Source: an uncultured Victivallales bacterium
GTDB taxonomy: Bacteria; Verrucomicrobiota; Lentisphaeria; Oligosphaerales; JAFGRS01
Length of the DNA: 5,455 bases
NCBI GenBank assembly: GCA_903834675.1
Contig: CAILKC010000239.1
Span: 1-5,455, forward strand
Direction of reading: 5' to 3'
Shown here: positions 1 through 5,448 of the stretch, one piece after another
Layout: each line of letters begins with the position of its first letter
Position numbering within the stretch: position 1 is the stretch's first letter
Notes under the pieces: generated by a model
Database searches by the model: none
The model's input: only the letters and a program-made list of their open reading frames with translations
Told to the model about the DNA's origin: nothing
Made by a program: the position numbers and the translations under genes

Positions 1-77
1 CGACTCCACTGTAGGTCCTGTCGGGATCGGGACTTCGGGCGCAATCCCCAAGCCCCGCGAAGGGCTTAGTTCAACAC

Positions 78-109
78 AGATTGCGCGGCGGCGCTACGCC
101 GCGCAATCT
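78..109. repeat. 13-bp-stem perfect hairpin
   Basis: The arms AGATTGCGCGGCG (78-90) and CGCCGCGCAATCT (97-109) are exact reverse complements around a six-base loop, GCGCTA. The stem is very GC-rich and would be highly stable in RNA. No T-run follows, so it is not a canonical intrinsic terminator in the + direction. It lies 58 bases upstream of the putative rodA -35 box. It could end transcription of an upstream gene by another mechanism, or be an extragenic palindrome of the REP type. The structure is seen directly; its role is unknown. Confidence 0.7.
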
Positions 110-117
110 CTGACTCG

Positions 118-137
118 TTATGGTGCGCGCACCATAA
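118..137. promoter_or_regulatory. Perfect 20-bp palindrome upstream of the rodA promoter
   Basis: TTATGGTGCGCGCACCATAA reads identically on both strands, with no spacer and no mismatch. It ends 30 bases before the putative -35 box of rodA. A continuous palindrome of this length suits a dimeric DNA-binding protein, such as a repressor or activator site. It could equally be part of a repeat together with the hairpin at 78-109. Symmetry is certain; regulator binding is inference. Confidence 0.5.
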
Positions 138-167
138 GCTGACCTGCGCCAGCGCCCTGAGGCCGAA

Positions 168-195
168 GTGACAAGCGTCAAGGCCGCGGTATAGT
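168..195 (+). promoter_or_regulatory. Putative sigma70 promoter of rodA
   Basis: GTGACA (168-173, one mismatch to TTGACA) is followed, after a 16-base spacer, by TATAGT (190-195, one mismatch to TATAAT). Transcription would start near base 202 and give a leader of about 70 bases before the rodA ATG at 273. This is the best promoter match seen in the window. It suggests rodA has its own promoter and does not depend solely on an upstream gene. It has not been confirmed experimentally. Confidence 0.5.
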
Positions 196-272
196 GAGGT
201 CGCTTCGCGTGGGGTCGGTGTCGTCATCCTGGCGCCGCCAGACCAACATCCAGACCCGGGCTCTTCACAACC

Positions 273-1484
273 ATGGCCGCCGCATATCTTCGTCCATTTC
301 GTCTCCTGCTCCGCCTGGACAAGGCCATGCTCGGGCTCAATCTCCTGCTGCTGGGCACGGGACTGTTGTTCATCTACGGCGTAGGCCAGGAAGTCGGCGG
401 AGATTTTCGCTCCCAATGGAAACGGCAAGTGCTGTATGTCGGCCTGGGCCTCTGTACCTACGTGCTCTTCACCCTCATGGACTACCGCCGACTGGCCGAG
501 TGGTCATGGCTGGGCTACCTCGCCGCACTCGTCTTGCTGGTGCTGGTGCTGACGGGCTTGGGAGTGGCCCGCAACGGTTCTCGTAGTTGGCTGCTGATGC
601 CGGGGCTGGGCGTGCCCTTTCAGCCGGCGGAACTGGCCAAGCCGGCCGTCCTCCTGTTTGTGGCCTGGCTGGCGTCGCATCCGCTGTTGCGAGCCACGCA
701 CATCCACGCCGTCGTCCCCTGCCTGGCGGCAGTGGCGCTGCCGGTCGGCCTGATCTTGATCCAACCGGATTTTGGCACCGCCCTGGTCTTCCTGCCCTTC
801 ACTCTGGCGATCGTCTTCACCGCCCGCCTGCGCTGGCGTTGGATCGTCGCTGCGGGCCTGGTCGTACTCGCCGTTGGCAGGTTCCTCTATCCGCGCCTCG
901 ATCACTACCAGCAGGACCGCATCAAGGTGTTCATGGATGCGCCCTCCTCTCTGGCCATCGCGACCGCCTCGCCCTTTCTCTCGGACCGATTACGAGAGGA
1001 AGCGGAACGCCGGCAGGCGGCCATGTTCCGCCTCTCCAGCGATACCTGGAACGCCCAGCAGAGCCTGTTGGCCGTCGGCAGTGGCGGCTTGTGGGGCAAG
1101 GGCTTTATGAGGGGAACCCAACACGTGCTCGGCTTCCTGCCGCGCAACGTCGCCTCCAGCGACTTCATCTTCTCTGTCGTCGGCGAGGAAACTGGGTTTG
1201 TGGGATCCGCGGGCATGGTGTGTGCCCTCATCGGGGTGCTGCTGTGCGCCCTGCGCACGGCAGCCGGAGCCCGTGACGCCCTAGGCTGCTATGTGGCCGT
1301 CGGCGCGGCCGCCCTCTTCTTCACCCACACCTTCATCAATATTGGTATGACGGTCAAGGCGGCTCCCATCGTGGGCTTGCCGCTGCCCTTCATCAGCCAC
1401 GGCGGCTCCTTCATGCTCTGCACCATGGCCTGCGCCGGCCTGGTCCAGAGTGTTCATGTCAGACGGCACGATGACAACCCCTGA
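273..1484 (+). CDS. rodA: RodA, SEDS-family peptidoglycan glycosyltransferase
   Basis: This 403-residue integral membrane protein belongs to the FtsW/RodA/SpoVE (SEDS) family. Family members polymerise lipid II into glycan strands during cell elongation, working with a class B penicillin-binding protein (PBP2). About ten hydrophobic segments are visible, near residues 20-37, 52-69, 77-96, 119-135, 144-161, 168-184, 187-206, 301-327, 337-357 and 365-394. Family motifs are all present: GSRSW (102-106), QPAELAK (117-123), QPDFGTA (164-170), GSGGLWGKG (269-277), SSDFIFSVVGEE (295-306) with the essential aspartate at 297, and the C-terminal GLPLPFISHGGS (368-379). The ATG at 273 is the only usable start after in-frame stops at 192-197. 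No Shine-Dalgarno sequence is evident. The motif spacing fits RodA better than FtsW, notably DRIKVFMDA at 215-223. The extracytoplasmic loop between residue 223 and 259 is about 27 residues longer than I recall for E. coli RodA. The gene ends in TGA. Confidence 0.93.
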   Translation: MAAAYLRPFRLLLRLDKAMLGLNLLLLGTGLLFIYGVGQEVGGDFRSQWKRQVLYVGLGLCTYVLFTLMDYRRLAEWSWLGYLAALVLLVLVLTGLGVARNGSRSWLLMPGLGVPFQPAELAKPAVLLFVAWLASHPLLRATHIHAVVPCLAAVALPVGLILIQPDFGTALVFLPFTLAIVFTARLRWRWIVAAGLVVLAVGRFLYPRLDHYQQDRIKVFMDAPSSLAIATASPFLSDRLREEAERRQAAMFRLSSDTWNAQQSLLAVGSGGLWGKGFMRGTQHVLGFLPRNVASSDFIFSVVGEETGFVGSAGMVCALIGVLLCALRTAAGARDALGCYVAVGAAALFFTHTFINIGMTVKAAPIVGLPLPFISHGGSFMLCTMACAGLVQSVHVRRHDDNP

Positions 1485-1584
1485 AACCGCGCCCCAGCCG
1501 TCGACTCCTGCGCCCTCCCTTCTTTGAGAATTTCCCGATCTCTTGGGGAACCTTTCCGGAAAAGCCGACTCTAAGGCACTATTG

Positions 1585-1607
1585 CCGGGCTCCCTGGAGG
1601 ATCCCGG
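1585..1607 (+). repeat. Hairpin downstream of rodA
   Basis: CCGGG (1585-1589) pairs with CCCGG (1603-1607). After one C/T mismatch, TCC (1591-1593) pairs with GGA (1599-1601), leaving a five-base loop. The stem has eight base pairs but is followed by GCTAGTTTAGG, not a T-run. It could help release transcripts about 100 bases after the rodA stop, but it is not a standard terminator. Confidence 0.3.
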
Positions 1608-1624
1608 GCTAGTTTAGGTATGGT

Positions 1625-1630
1625 TTGACA
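1625..1630 (+). promoter_or_regulatory. Possible -35 box for rnr
   Basis: This is an exact TTGACA hexamer, about 240 bases upstream of rnr. The bases 16 to 18 positions downstream (CTCTGA, TCTGAC, CTGACG) are poor -10 boxes. It is therefore only a weak promoter candidate. If real, the rnr transcript would carry a leader of roughly 200 bases. Confidence 0.2.
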
Positions 1631-1841
1631 GATAGATGGGTTTGTTCTCTGACGGTTATTGCTGCAAGTGACGGACTGCCGGTTCTCCCCTGGAGACTCT
1701 CCTCGCTGAGGGTCGCGAGACTGATCCCCTTATCTGGACCCGTCCCCCTGGGAAGCTGCAAACAGCCGCGGTGCCTGCTTGGCACAGCGAGCCCGCCCAG
1801 ACCGAGTGACGCACCTGCCCCGCGCAACCCCCTCAGCGAAC

Positions 1842-1846
1842 GGAGA
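1842..1846 (+). promoter_or_regulatory. Candidate ribosome binding site of rnr
   Basis: GGAGA lies 14 bases before a TTG codon at 1861 and 20 bases before the ATG at 1867. Both spacings are longer than ideal. The site slightly favours the TTG start, which would add two residues. A third in-frame ATG at 1909 has no purine-rich sequence before it. The start is therefore uncertain among 1861, 1867 and 1909. Confidence 0.3.
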
Positions 1847-1866
1847 CAACGGACACACTATTGAAG

Positions 1867-3960
1867 ATGAGACTCTCTGCATCCCCCGCCCCCACTCAGA
1901 ACCGCGCCATGGCGCGACTGGCGGACCTCGCCCGGTCGATCCAGGCCGTGGTCGCCCCTGCCCTTGCCCCCGCCTCCGGCGCCGCTCCGGCACCACCGCG
2001 TCCGGCCCCCGCCGCCGGACGGGTCGACGAGCTGCTGCGCCGCGGCTGGATCCGCCGTGACCGCGGCGGCGCCCTGCACGCCACGGGCCGCTTCGTCGAA
2101 GGGCGCCTGTCGTTTACCCGCGGCGGGAGCGCCTTCGTCGACACCCCGGCGCCGGGTGAGTCGGCCTTCATCCCGCCGGGCGCCACTCATACGGCTTTTC
2201 AGGGCGACGAGGTGCGTGTCTGGCTGCCACCGGCAACCGCCGCAAGCGGCCGTGGACGACTCGCCGAAGGCATCGTGGTCGACATCCTCAGGCGGCAACG
2301 CGACACGCTGACCGCACAGGTGGTCCGCGACGCCGCTGGGGTCGTGGCCGTGGCCTTGGATACCCGCATTCGCGCCGGCATCCGGCTGCCGACCACGGCG
2401 GTCAGCCTGATCGGATCCTGGGTGCGTGTGCATCTTGATCCCTGGACCGATCCGACGCTGGAGCCCACCGGCCAGATCAGCGCCGTCCTCGGCCCTGACC
2501 AAGACCCCGCCACCGACGAGCGCCTGATCCTGGCCGAGTATGACTTGCCGACCGCCTTCCCAGCGCCGGTAGAGGCGGAAGCCACGCGGCTCCGCATCAG
2601 CGCGGCGGACCTGGCCGAACGCCTCGACCTGCGCGACCGCTTTGTCCTCACCATCGACCCCGCTGACTCGAAAGACTTCGATGACGCCCTCTCGGTCCAA
2701 CGCCTGGATACCGACCTGTGGGAACTGGCGGTGCATGTGGCCGATGTGAGCCACTTTGTCAGGCCTGGCAGCGCCCTCGACACCGAGGCCGCCCGCCGGG
2801 GCTGCAGCACCTACCTCCCCGCGCGCGTCATTCCCATGTTGCCCGAATCCCTGGCCAACGATCTGTGCAGCCTCAACCCCGGGGTCGACCGGCTGGCCTT
2901 CACGGCCCTGATCCGGGTCCATGCCGATGGCCGCGTCGAGGACGCACGCTTCGTGCCCACCGTCATCCGCTCGCGCCGCCGACTCGCCTATGAGCAGGCT
3001 TTCGCGGCCTTGGCCGGACCCCTGGACCAGGCGAGCCGGGACAGCGGTCTTGACGAGGCCACGGTGGGCGTCATCCGGACGCTCGATGGCATCGCCCGGG
3101 CCCTCGGTCAACGTCGCCGCGCCGACGGCGCCCTGGAGCTATCCTCCTCCGAAATCAAGCTCACCCTGGACGCCGATGGCAGGCTGACGGCCATGACCCC
3201 CGTTTACCAGGATGCCGCGCACCGGCTGGTCGAGGAGTGCATGCTGGCCGCCAATGAATACGCCTGTCGCACCCTCGCCACCGCCGGCGTGTCGCAACTG
3301 CACCGCGTCCACCCCGAGCCCGAGTATGCCCGCATCGGCGAAGCCTGTGCGAGCCTCATCCAGGCTGGCGTCGCCAGCGAGCCCCCGGCCTGCCGCGCCA
3401 GCCTGGCGCGACTGCTGAGCGGAATCTCGGAGCGCCTCGACGCCGCGGTGTGGACCGCAACCGTCCTGCGCGCCCTGCCTCGTGCCGAATACGCGGTGGA
3501 CACCCAAGGTCACTTCGGCTTGGCCAAAACGCACTACGCACACTTCACCTCGCCCATCCGTCGCTACCCCGACCTGGTGACGCACCGCTTGCTCAAAGAC
3601 CTAGGCGCCGGACGCCCGGCCAGTCTCTCTGCCGAGACCCTGAGCCGCATCGCCCTGGCTAGCTCGGAAGGCGAGCGCAGCGCGCAACGCGCCGAACGGC
3701 ACCTCTCCGAAACCAAGCGCTTGCGCTGGCTCGCGGACAACGCCAAACAGCAGCCGTCCCAGAGCCTGGAGGCCGTCGTCACCGCGGTCGGCGAACGCGG
3801 TGCCGACGTGTACCTGCCCGTCTGCGGCCTCTTTGGCTGGCTGCCCCGTGCCCGCAGCGCCGCGGAACTTATCCCCGGCCAGCACCTGCAGGTCACCCCG
3901 GCTCGTCTCGACCCAGCCCGCCGCGAACTCGAACTCACGCCGCGGCCCTGCGCCACGTAG
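1867..3960 (+). CDS. rnr: RNase R/RNase II-family 3'-5' exoribonuclease
   Basis: This cytoplasmic, Mg-dependent processive exoribonuclease degrades RNA from the 3' end, including structured mRNA and rRNA in the case of RNase R. Numbering counts from the optional TTG at 1861. A proline/alanine-rich stretch covers about 33-53. Cold-shock-like RNA-binding domains follow at about 75-125 and 130-210. The RNB catalytic domain spans about 255-580. Its metal-binding motif TIDPADSKDFDDA (264-276) carries aspartates 266, 272, 274 and 275. Other family blocks are STYLPARVIPMLPESLAND (316-334), LVEECMLAANEYACR (456-470) and HFTSPIRRYPDLVTHR (561-576), the last with the conserved arginines. A divergent S1-like domain occupies about 635-690. 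At 697-699 residues it is shorter than E. coli RNase R (about 813). It lacks a recognisable N-terminal helix-turn-helix domain and the lysine-rich C-terminal tail. RNase II is a possible alternative name; the sequence blocks favour the RNase R branch. Stop is TAG. Confidence 0.92.
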   Translation: MRLSASPAPTQNRAMARLADLARSIQAVVAPALAPASGAAPAPPRPAPAAGRVDELLRRGWIRRDRGGALHATGRFVEGRLSFTRGGSAFVDTPAPGESAFIPPGATHTAFQGDEVRVWLPPATAASGRGRLAEGIVVDILRRQRDTLTAQVVRDAAGVVAVALDTRIRAGIRLPTTAVSLIGSWVRVHLDPWTDPTLEPTGQISAVLGPDQDPATDERLILAEYDLPTAFPAPVEAEATRLRISAADLAERLDLRDRFVLTIDPADSKDFDDALSVQRLDTDLWELAVHVADVSHFVRPGSALDTEAARRGCSTYLPARVIPMLPESLANDLCSLNPGVDRLAFTALIRVHADGRVEDARFVPTVIRSRRRLAYEQAFAALAGPLDQASRDSGLDEATVGVIRTLDGIARALGQRRRADGALELSSSEIKLTLDADGRLTAMTPVYQDAAHRLVEECMLAANEYACRTLATAGVSQLHRVHPEPEYARIGEACASLIQAGVASEPPACRASLARLLSGISERLDAAVWTATVLRALPRAEYAVDTQGHFGLAKTHYAHFTSPIRRYPDLVTHRLLKDLGAGRPASLSAETLSRIALASSEGERSAQRAERHLSETKRLRWLADNAKQQPSQSLEAVVTAVGERGADVYLPVCGLFGWLPRARSAAELIPGQHLQVTPARLDPARRELELTPRPCAT

Positions 3961-4153
3961 CTCGCTCCGCGGACACAAGGGAAAGAACCCACAAAGCGGA
4001 CCCGTGAGCACACAGACGACAGTCCCGCCCGCCCCCCTGCCTCCCGTTCAGTCCGTTCCCCTGCTCCCACCCGTTGGCTTTCCATCCTCTTTGCCGCCAC
4101 AGGAATACTGCCGCCCCTGGGTGTATGCTCTGGTTCTGGAGTCGGCGGCATAG

Positions 4154-4185
4154 GTCGCCTGGGGGCACTGACACTCAGGCGCGAC
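4154..4185. repeat. Inverted repeat between rnr and the pseudogene
   Basis: CGCCTG (4156-4161) and CAGGCG (4176-4181) form a six-base-pair stem around a 14-base loop. The outer bases GT and AC (4154-4155, 4184-4185) can extend it past a two-base bulge. No T-run follows and the rnr stop is nearly 200 bases away. It might be an operator or leader hairpin of the following gene. The remainder of 3961-4153 is pyrimidine-rich and holds nothing recognisable. Confidence 0.3.
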
Positions 4186-4212
4186 AGAACCACGGAGTTC
4201 ATTGTCGTTCTG
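4185..4212. repeat. Spaced dyad CAGAAC-N16-GTTCTG before the pseudogene
   Basis: CAGAAC (4185-4190) and GTTCTG (4207-4212) are exact reverse complements separated by 16 bases. The second arm ends 11 bases before the ribosome binding site at 4224-4229. The arrangement would suit an operator or a leader hairpin, but six-base arms at this spacing can occur by chance. Confidence 0.22.
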
Positions 4213-4223
4213 AAATAGTAAAG

Positions 4224-4229
4224 AGAAGG
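4224..4229 (+). promoter_or_regulatory. Shine-Dalgarno site that sets the pseudogene start
   Basis: AGAAGG lies eight bases before the ATG at 4238, an ideal spacing. The alternative GTG at 4229 overlaps this site. The ATG is therefore preferred, and it also gives a cleaner signal peptide. Confidence 0.6.
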
Positions 4230-4237
4230 TGGCGCAG

Positions 4238-5094
4238 ATGAGATCAGACTGGCGGAAGTGGTGCCTGATAGTGGTCGGCATCGCCACGGCCAGGGGGCTC
4301 GCCGACGAACCAGATTGGCCGCAATGGCGGGGGCCGCGAAGGGATGACGTCTCGACCGAGACGGGCCTGCTCAAGCAGTGGCCGGCGGCAGGCCCCAGAC
4401 TCGTCTGGACCGCAACCGGCTGCGGCAGAGGTTACAGCAGTGTGGTGGTGTCAGGGCAGATGATCTACACGGCCTGAATCACCGACAAACAGACCTATGT
4501 CGTTGCCTTCGACCTGGCCGGGAACCCGAAGTGGAAGACGGCGAACGGGGCCTCGTGGAAGGCCGCCCCCGAGATGAAGTGGGCGCTGAGCTACGGTGGG
4601 CCAATACGGACATCGGCGATGAAGCGGGGTTCGCTTCGGCAATCCTGGTGGAAGACCAGGGTCTCCGTCAGATCGTGAGTCTCACCAGTGCCAGCCTTAT
4701 CGGGGTAGAGGCGGCAACGGGGAAACTACTCTGGCGCTATCCCTTCACCAACAAGCGCCAAAACAACATTCCCACGCCGATCTACCATCAGGGTCAACTG
4801 TTCGCCACAACGGGGTATGGGGGAGGCAGTGTCCTGCTGAAGCTGGCGGTTGCCGGTGGCAGCGTGTCGGTCAGCAAAGTCTGGGCAACCCCCGAGCTCG
4901 ACAACATCCACGGCGGGGTCGTGCTGGTGGACGGCTTCCTCTACGGCAGCTCGAACGAGAAGTCGGCGTGGATATGTCTCGACCTCAAGACGGGGCAGGT
5001 ACGGTACCGCGAAAAGAGTGCCGGCATGGGGGCTATCACCTACGCCGACGGCAGGCTCTATTTTCCGACCTGTGCAATAAGAGAGTCCGTCTGA
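4238..5094 (+). pseudogene. Degraded secreted PQQ-like beta-propeller protein
   Basis: The intact ancestor was probably an exported PQQ-like (WD40-like/YncE-type) beta-propeller protein; homologs are common in PVC bacteria and their function is mostly unknown. Residues 1-21 form a signal peptide (MRSDWRKWCLIVVGIATARG with cleavage likely after GLA), followed by DWPQWRGP. Reading stops at an in-frame TGA (4475-4477), in the context MIYTA*ITDKQTYVVAFDL. A single GGA-to-TGA change would explain it. The same frame stays homologous-looking to about 4560 (NGASWKA). After that, the sense reading switches to the +1 phase, from LRWANTDIGDEAGFASAIL onward to DGRLYF at 5064. At this junction roughly 80 residues of a normal propeller appear to be missing. 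Typical blade motifs remain: AATGKLLWRY, ELDNIHGGVVLVDGFLYGSS and CLDLKTGQVRY. The 3' end is lost at 5065 where a palindromic repeat begins; the last residues before the TGA at 5092 are encoded by that repeat. The blade sequences are seen directly; the missing length is judged from memory of the family. Confidence 0.82.
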
Positions 5095-5106
5095 AGCGCT
5101 GAAGGC

Positions 5107-5140
5107 GCGTTGCCATACCAGCCCAGGGCAACGCCCTGGG
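5107..5140. repeat. Inverted repeat B, left copy
   Basis: This 34-base arm matches the reverse complement of 5252-5284 at 33 positions with a single one-base gap. It contains the local palindrome CCCAGGGCAACGCCCTGGG (5122-5140), with eight-base arms around AAC, and is preceded by CATACCAG. Each copy can therefore form its own hairpin or pair with the other copy. Confidence 0.8.
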
Positions 5141-5160
5141 AATAGAATGGTTATGGGTTT

Positions 5161-5176
5161 GAGCCCTGTAGGGGCG
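5161..5176. repeat. Inverted repeat C, left copy
   Basis: GAGCCCTGTAGGGGCG matches the reverse complement of 5215-5230 at 15 of 16 positions. It is the innermost paired module of the fold-back element and holds the small dyad GCCCTGTAGGGGC. Confidence 0.75.
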
Positions 5177-5214
5177 AGCCATCTGCCCTACCTTCGCACC
5201 GAGGTCGCACGGTC

Positions 5215-5230
5215 CGCCCCTTCAGGGCTC
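5215..5230. repeat. Inverted repeat C, right copy
   Basis: CGCCCCTTCAGGGCTC is the partner of 5161-5176. The 38 bases between the two copies form the apical loop of the element. Confidence 0.75.
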
Positions 5231-5251
5231 AATCTTCGCTGTGGACGGGTA

Positions 5252-5284
5252 CCCAGGGCGTTGCCCTGGGCTGGTATGCAACGC
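5252..5284. repeat. Inverted repeat B, right copy
   Basis: This is the partner of 5107-5140, one base shorter. It contains the palindrome CCCAGGGCGTTGCCCTGGG (5252-5270), followed by CTGGTATG. The high identity between arms, against poorly matching sequence between modules, suggests that the paired modules are under constraint or are corrected by gene conversion. Confidence 0.8.
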
Positions 5285-5370
5285 CCCCTTGGGGCTGAAT
5301 ACCACGGCCCATCCTTATTGCACAGGTCGGTTTTGTTTTCCGGCAGCCGTGCTTGCTGGCCGACACAACG

Positions 5371-5448
5371 TGTGAAAGCGTGAGCGTGTGGACGGGTGGG
5401 CCGGGGGTCTGAGACGCTATCACACCATCACGTTCTCACGCTCTCACA
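5371..5448. repeat. Second inverted repeat, TGTGARAGCGTGAG type
   Basis: TGTGAAAGCGTGAG (5371-5384) and CTCACGCTCTCACA (5435-5448) match as inverted copies at 13 of 14 positions. Similarity continues inward through CGTG(A)TGG with small gaps, to about 5391 and 5425. The spacer is GC-rich, with a CGGGTGGGCCGGGGG stretch. It is unrelated in sequence to the 5065-5330 element and begins only 40 bases after it. The window ends seven bases beyond, so the full repeat may be longer. No coding sequence is recognised in 5331-5455. Confidence 0.55.

Larger units (their letters stand above)
1485..1866. other. Intergenic region between rodA and rnr, no gene recognised
   Basis: This 382-base gap contains no convincing coding sequence. 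Short open frames here, such as 1625-1864 with a TTG start, have no recognisable protein motif. Near rodA there is a 10-bp palindrome, TTTCCGGAAA (1553-1562). Further on is the hairpin at 1585-1607. Small potential hairpins (GCTG-CAAA-CAGC and GTGCC-TGCTT-GGCAC) sit roughly 80-110 bases before rnr. No rho-independent terminator with a T-run is visible after rodA. No tRNA, tmRNA, SRP RNA or RNase P motif was recognised. The stretch may serve as a long rnr leader. Confidence 0.5.
5065..5330. mobile_element. 266-bp fold-back (MITE-like) element interrupting the pseudogene
   Basis: The ends are perfect 17-bp inverted repeats: CCGACCTGTGCAATAAG (5065-5081) and CTTATTGCACAGGTCGG (5314-5330). Inside lie two further inverted pairs on nearly the same axis (centre near 5196), so the whole element can fold into one long hairpin. 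TTTT occurs directly outside both ends (5061-5064 and 5331-5334), compatible with a four-base target duplication, although a T-run is weak evidence. A longer direct repeat, TTTTCCG, at 5061-5067 and 5336-5342 is an alternative. No transposase is encoded; open frames inside are by-products of the palindromes. The GCCCTGGG and AGCCCTGAAGGGGCG modules resemble dispersed palindromic repeats I recall from PVC and related genomes. It is probably a non-autonomous element; the mobilising enzyme is unknown. Confidence 0.62.

Noticed and set aside
2..142. Possible tail of an upstream gene, such as a PBP2 partner of RodA, reading to the TGA at 140
   Set aside because: The phase is open from the window edge, but the peptide has no recognisable motif, weak third-position GC bias, and would run through the 78-109 hairpin. 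Another phase is also open to 69. It cannot be supported without the sequence to the left.
587..1276. A 229-codon + strand open frame overlapping rodA
   Set aside because: It is a shadow in another frame of the clearly supported RodA sequence, with an arginine/glycine/alanine-rich composition typical of GC-rich shadows.
1640..1860. A structural RNA gene such as a tRNA, tmRNA or riboswitch
   Set aside because: No T-loop consensus, anticodon arm, CCA end or known riboswitch core was found. Only short local hairpins are present.
1858..3111. A 417-codon open frame on the minus strand
   Set aside because: It lies wholly opposite rnr, whose protein has unmistakable catalytic motifs. High GC content makes long antisense frames common. 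Its translation is low-complexity, with no recognisable domain or start signal.
4475..4477. TGA read as glycine or tryptophan, with the propeller gene intact
   Set aside because: rodA ends with a normal TGA. The propeller gene also changes frame downstream, which recoding of TGA would not fix.
4378..5094. An independent gene starting at 4378
   Set aside because: Its first 60 or so codons are in the wrong phase for the propeller sequence, and no ribosome binding site precedes the start. Only the part after about 4586 is the true phase, so it is the second half of the pseudogene.
5147..5423. Small open frames on both strands inside and beyond the fold-back element
   Set aside because: They are translations of palindromic repeat modules. 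Peptides of this kind recur as spurious predictions wherever such repeats occur.
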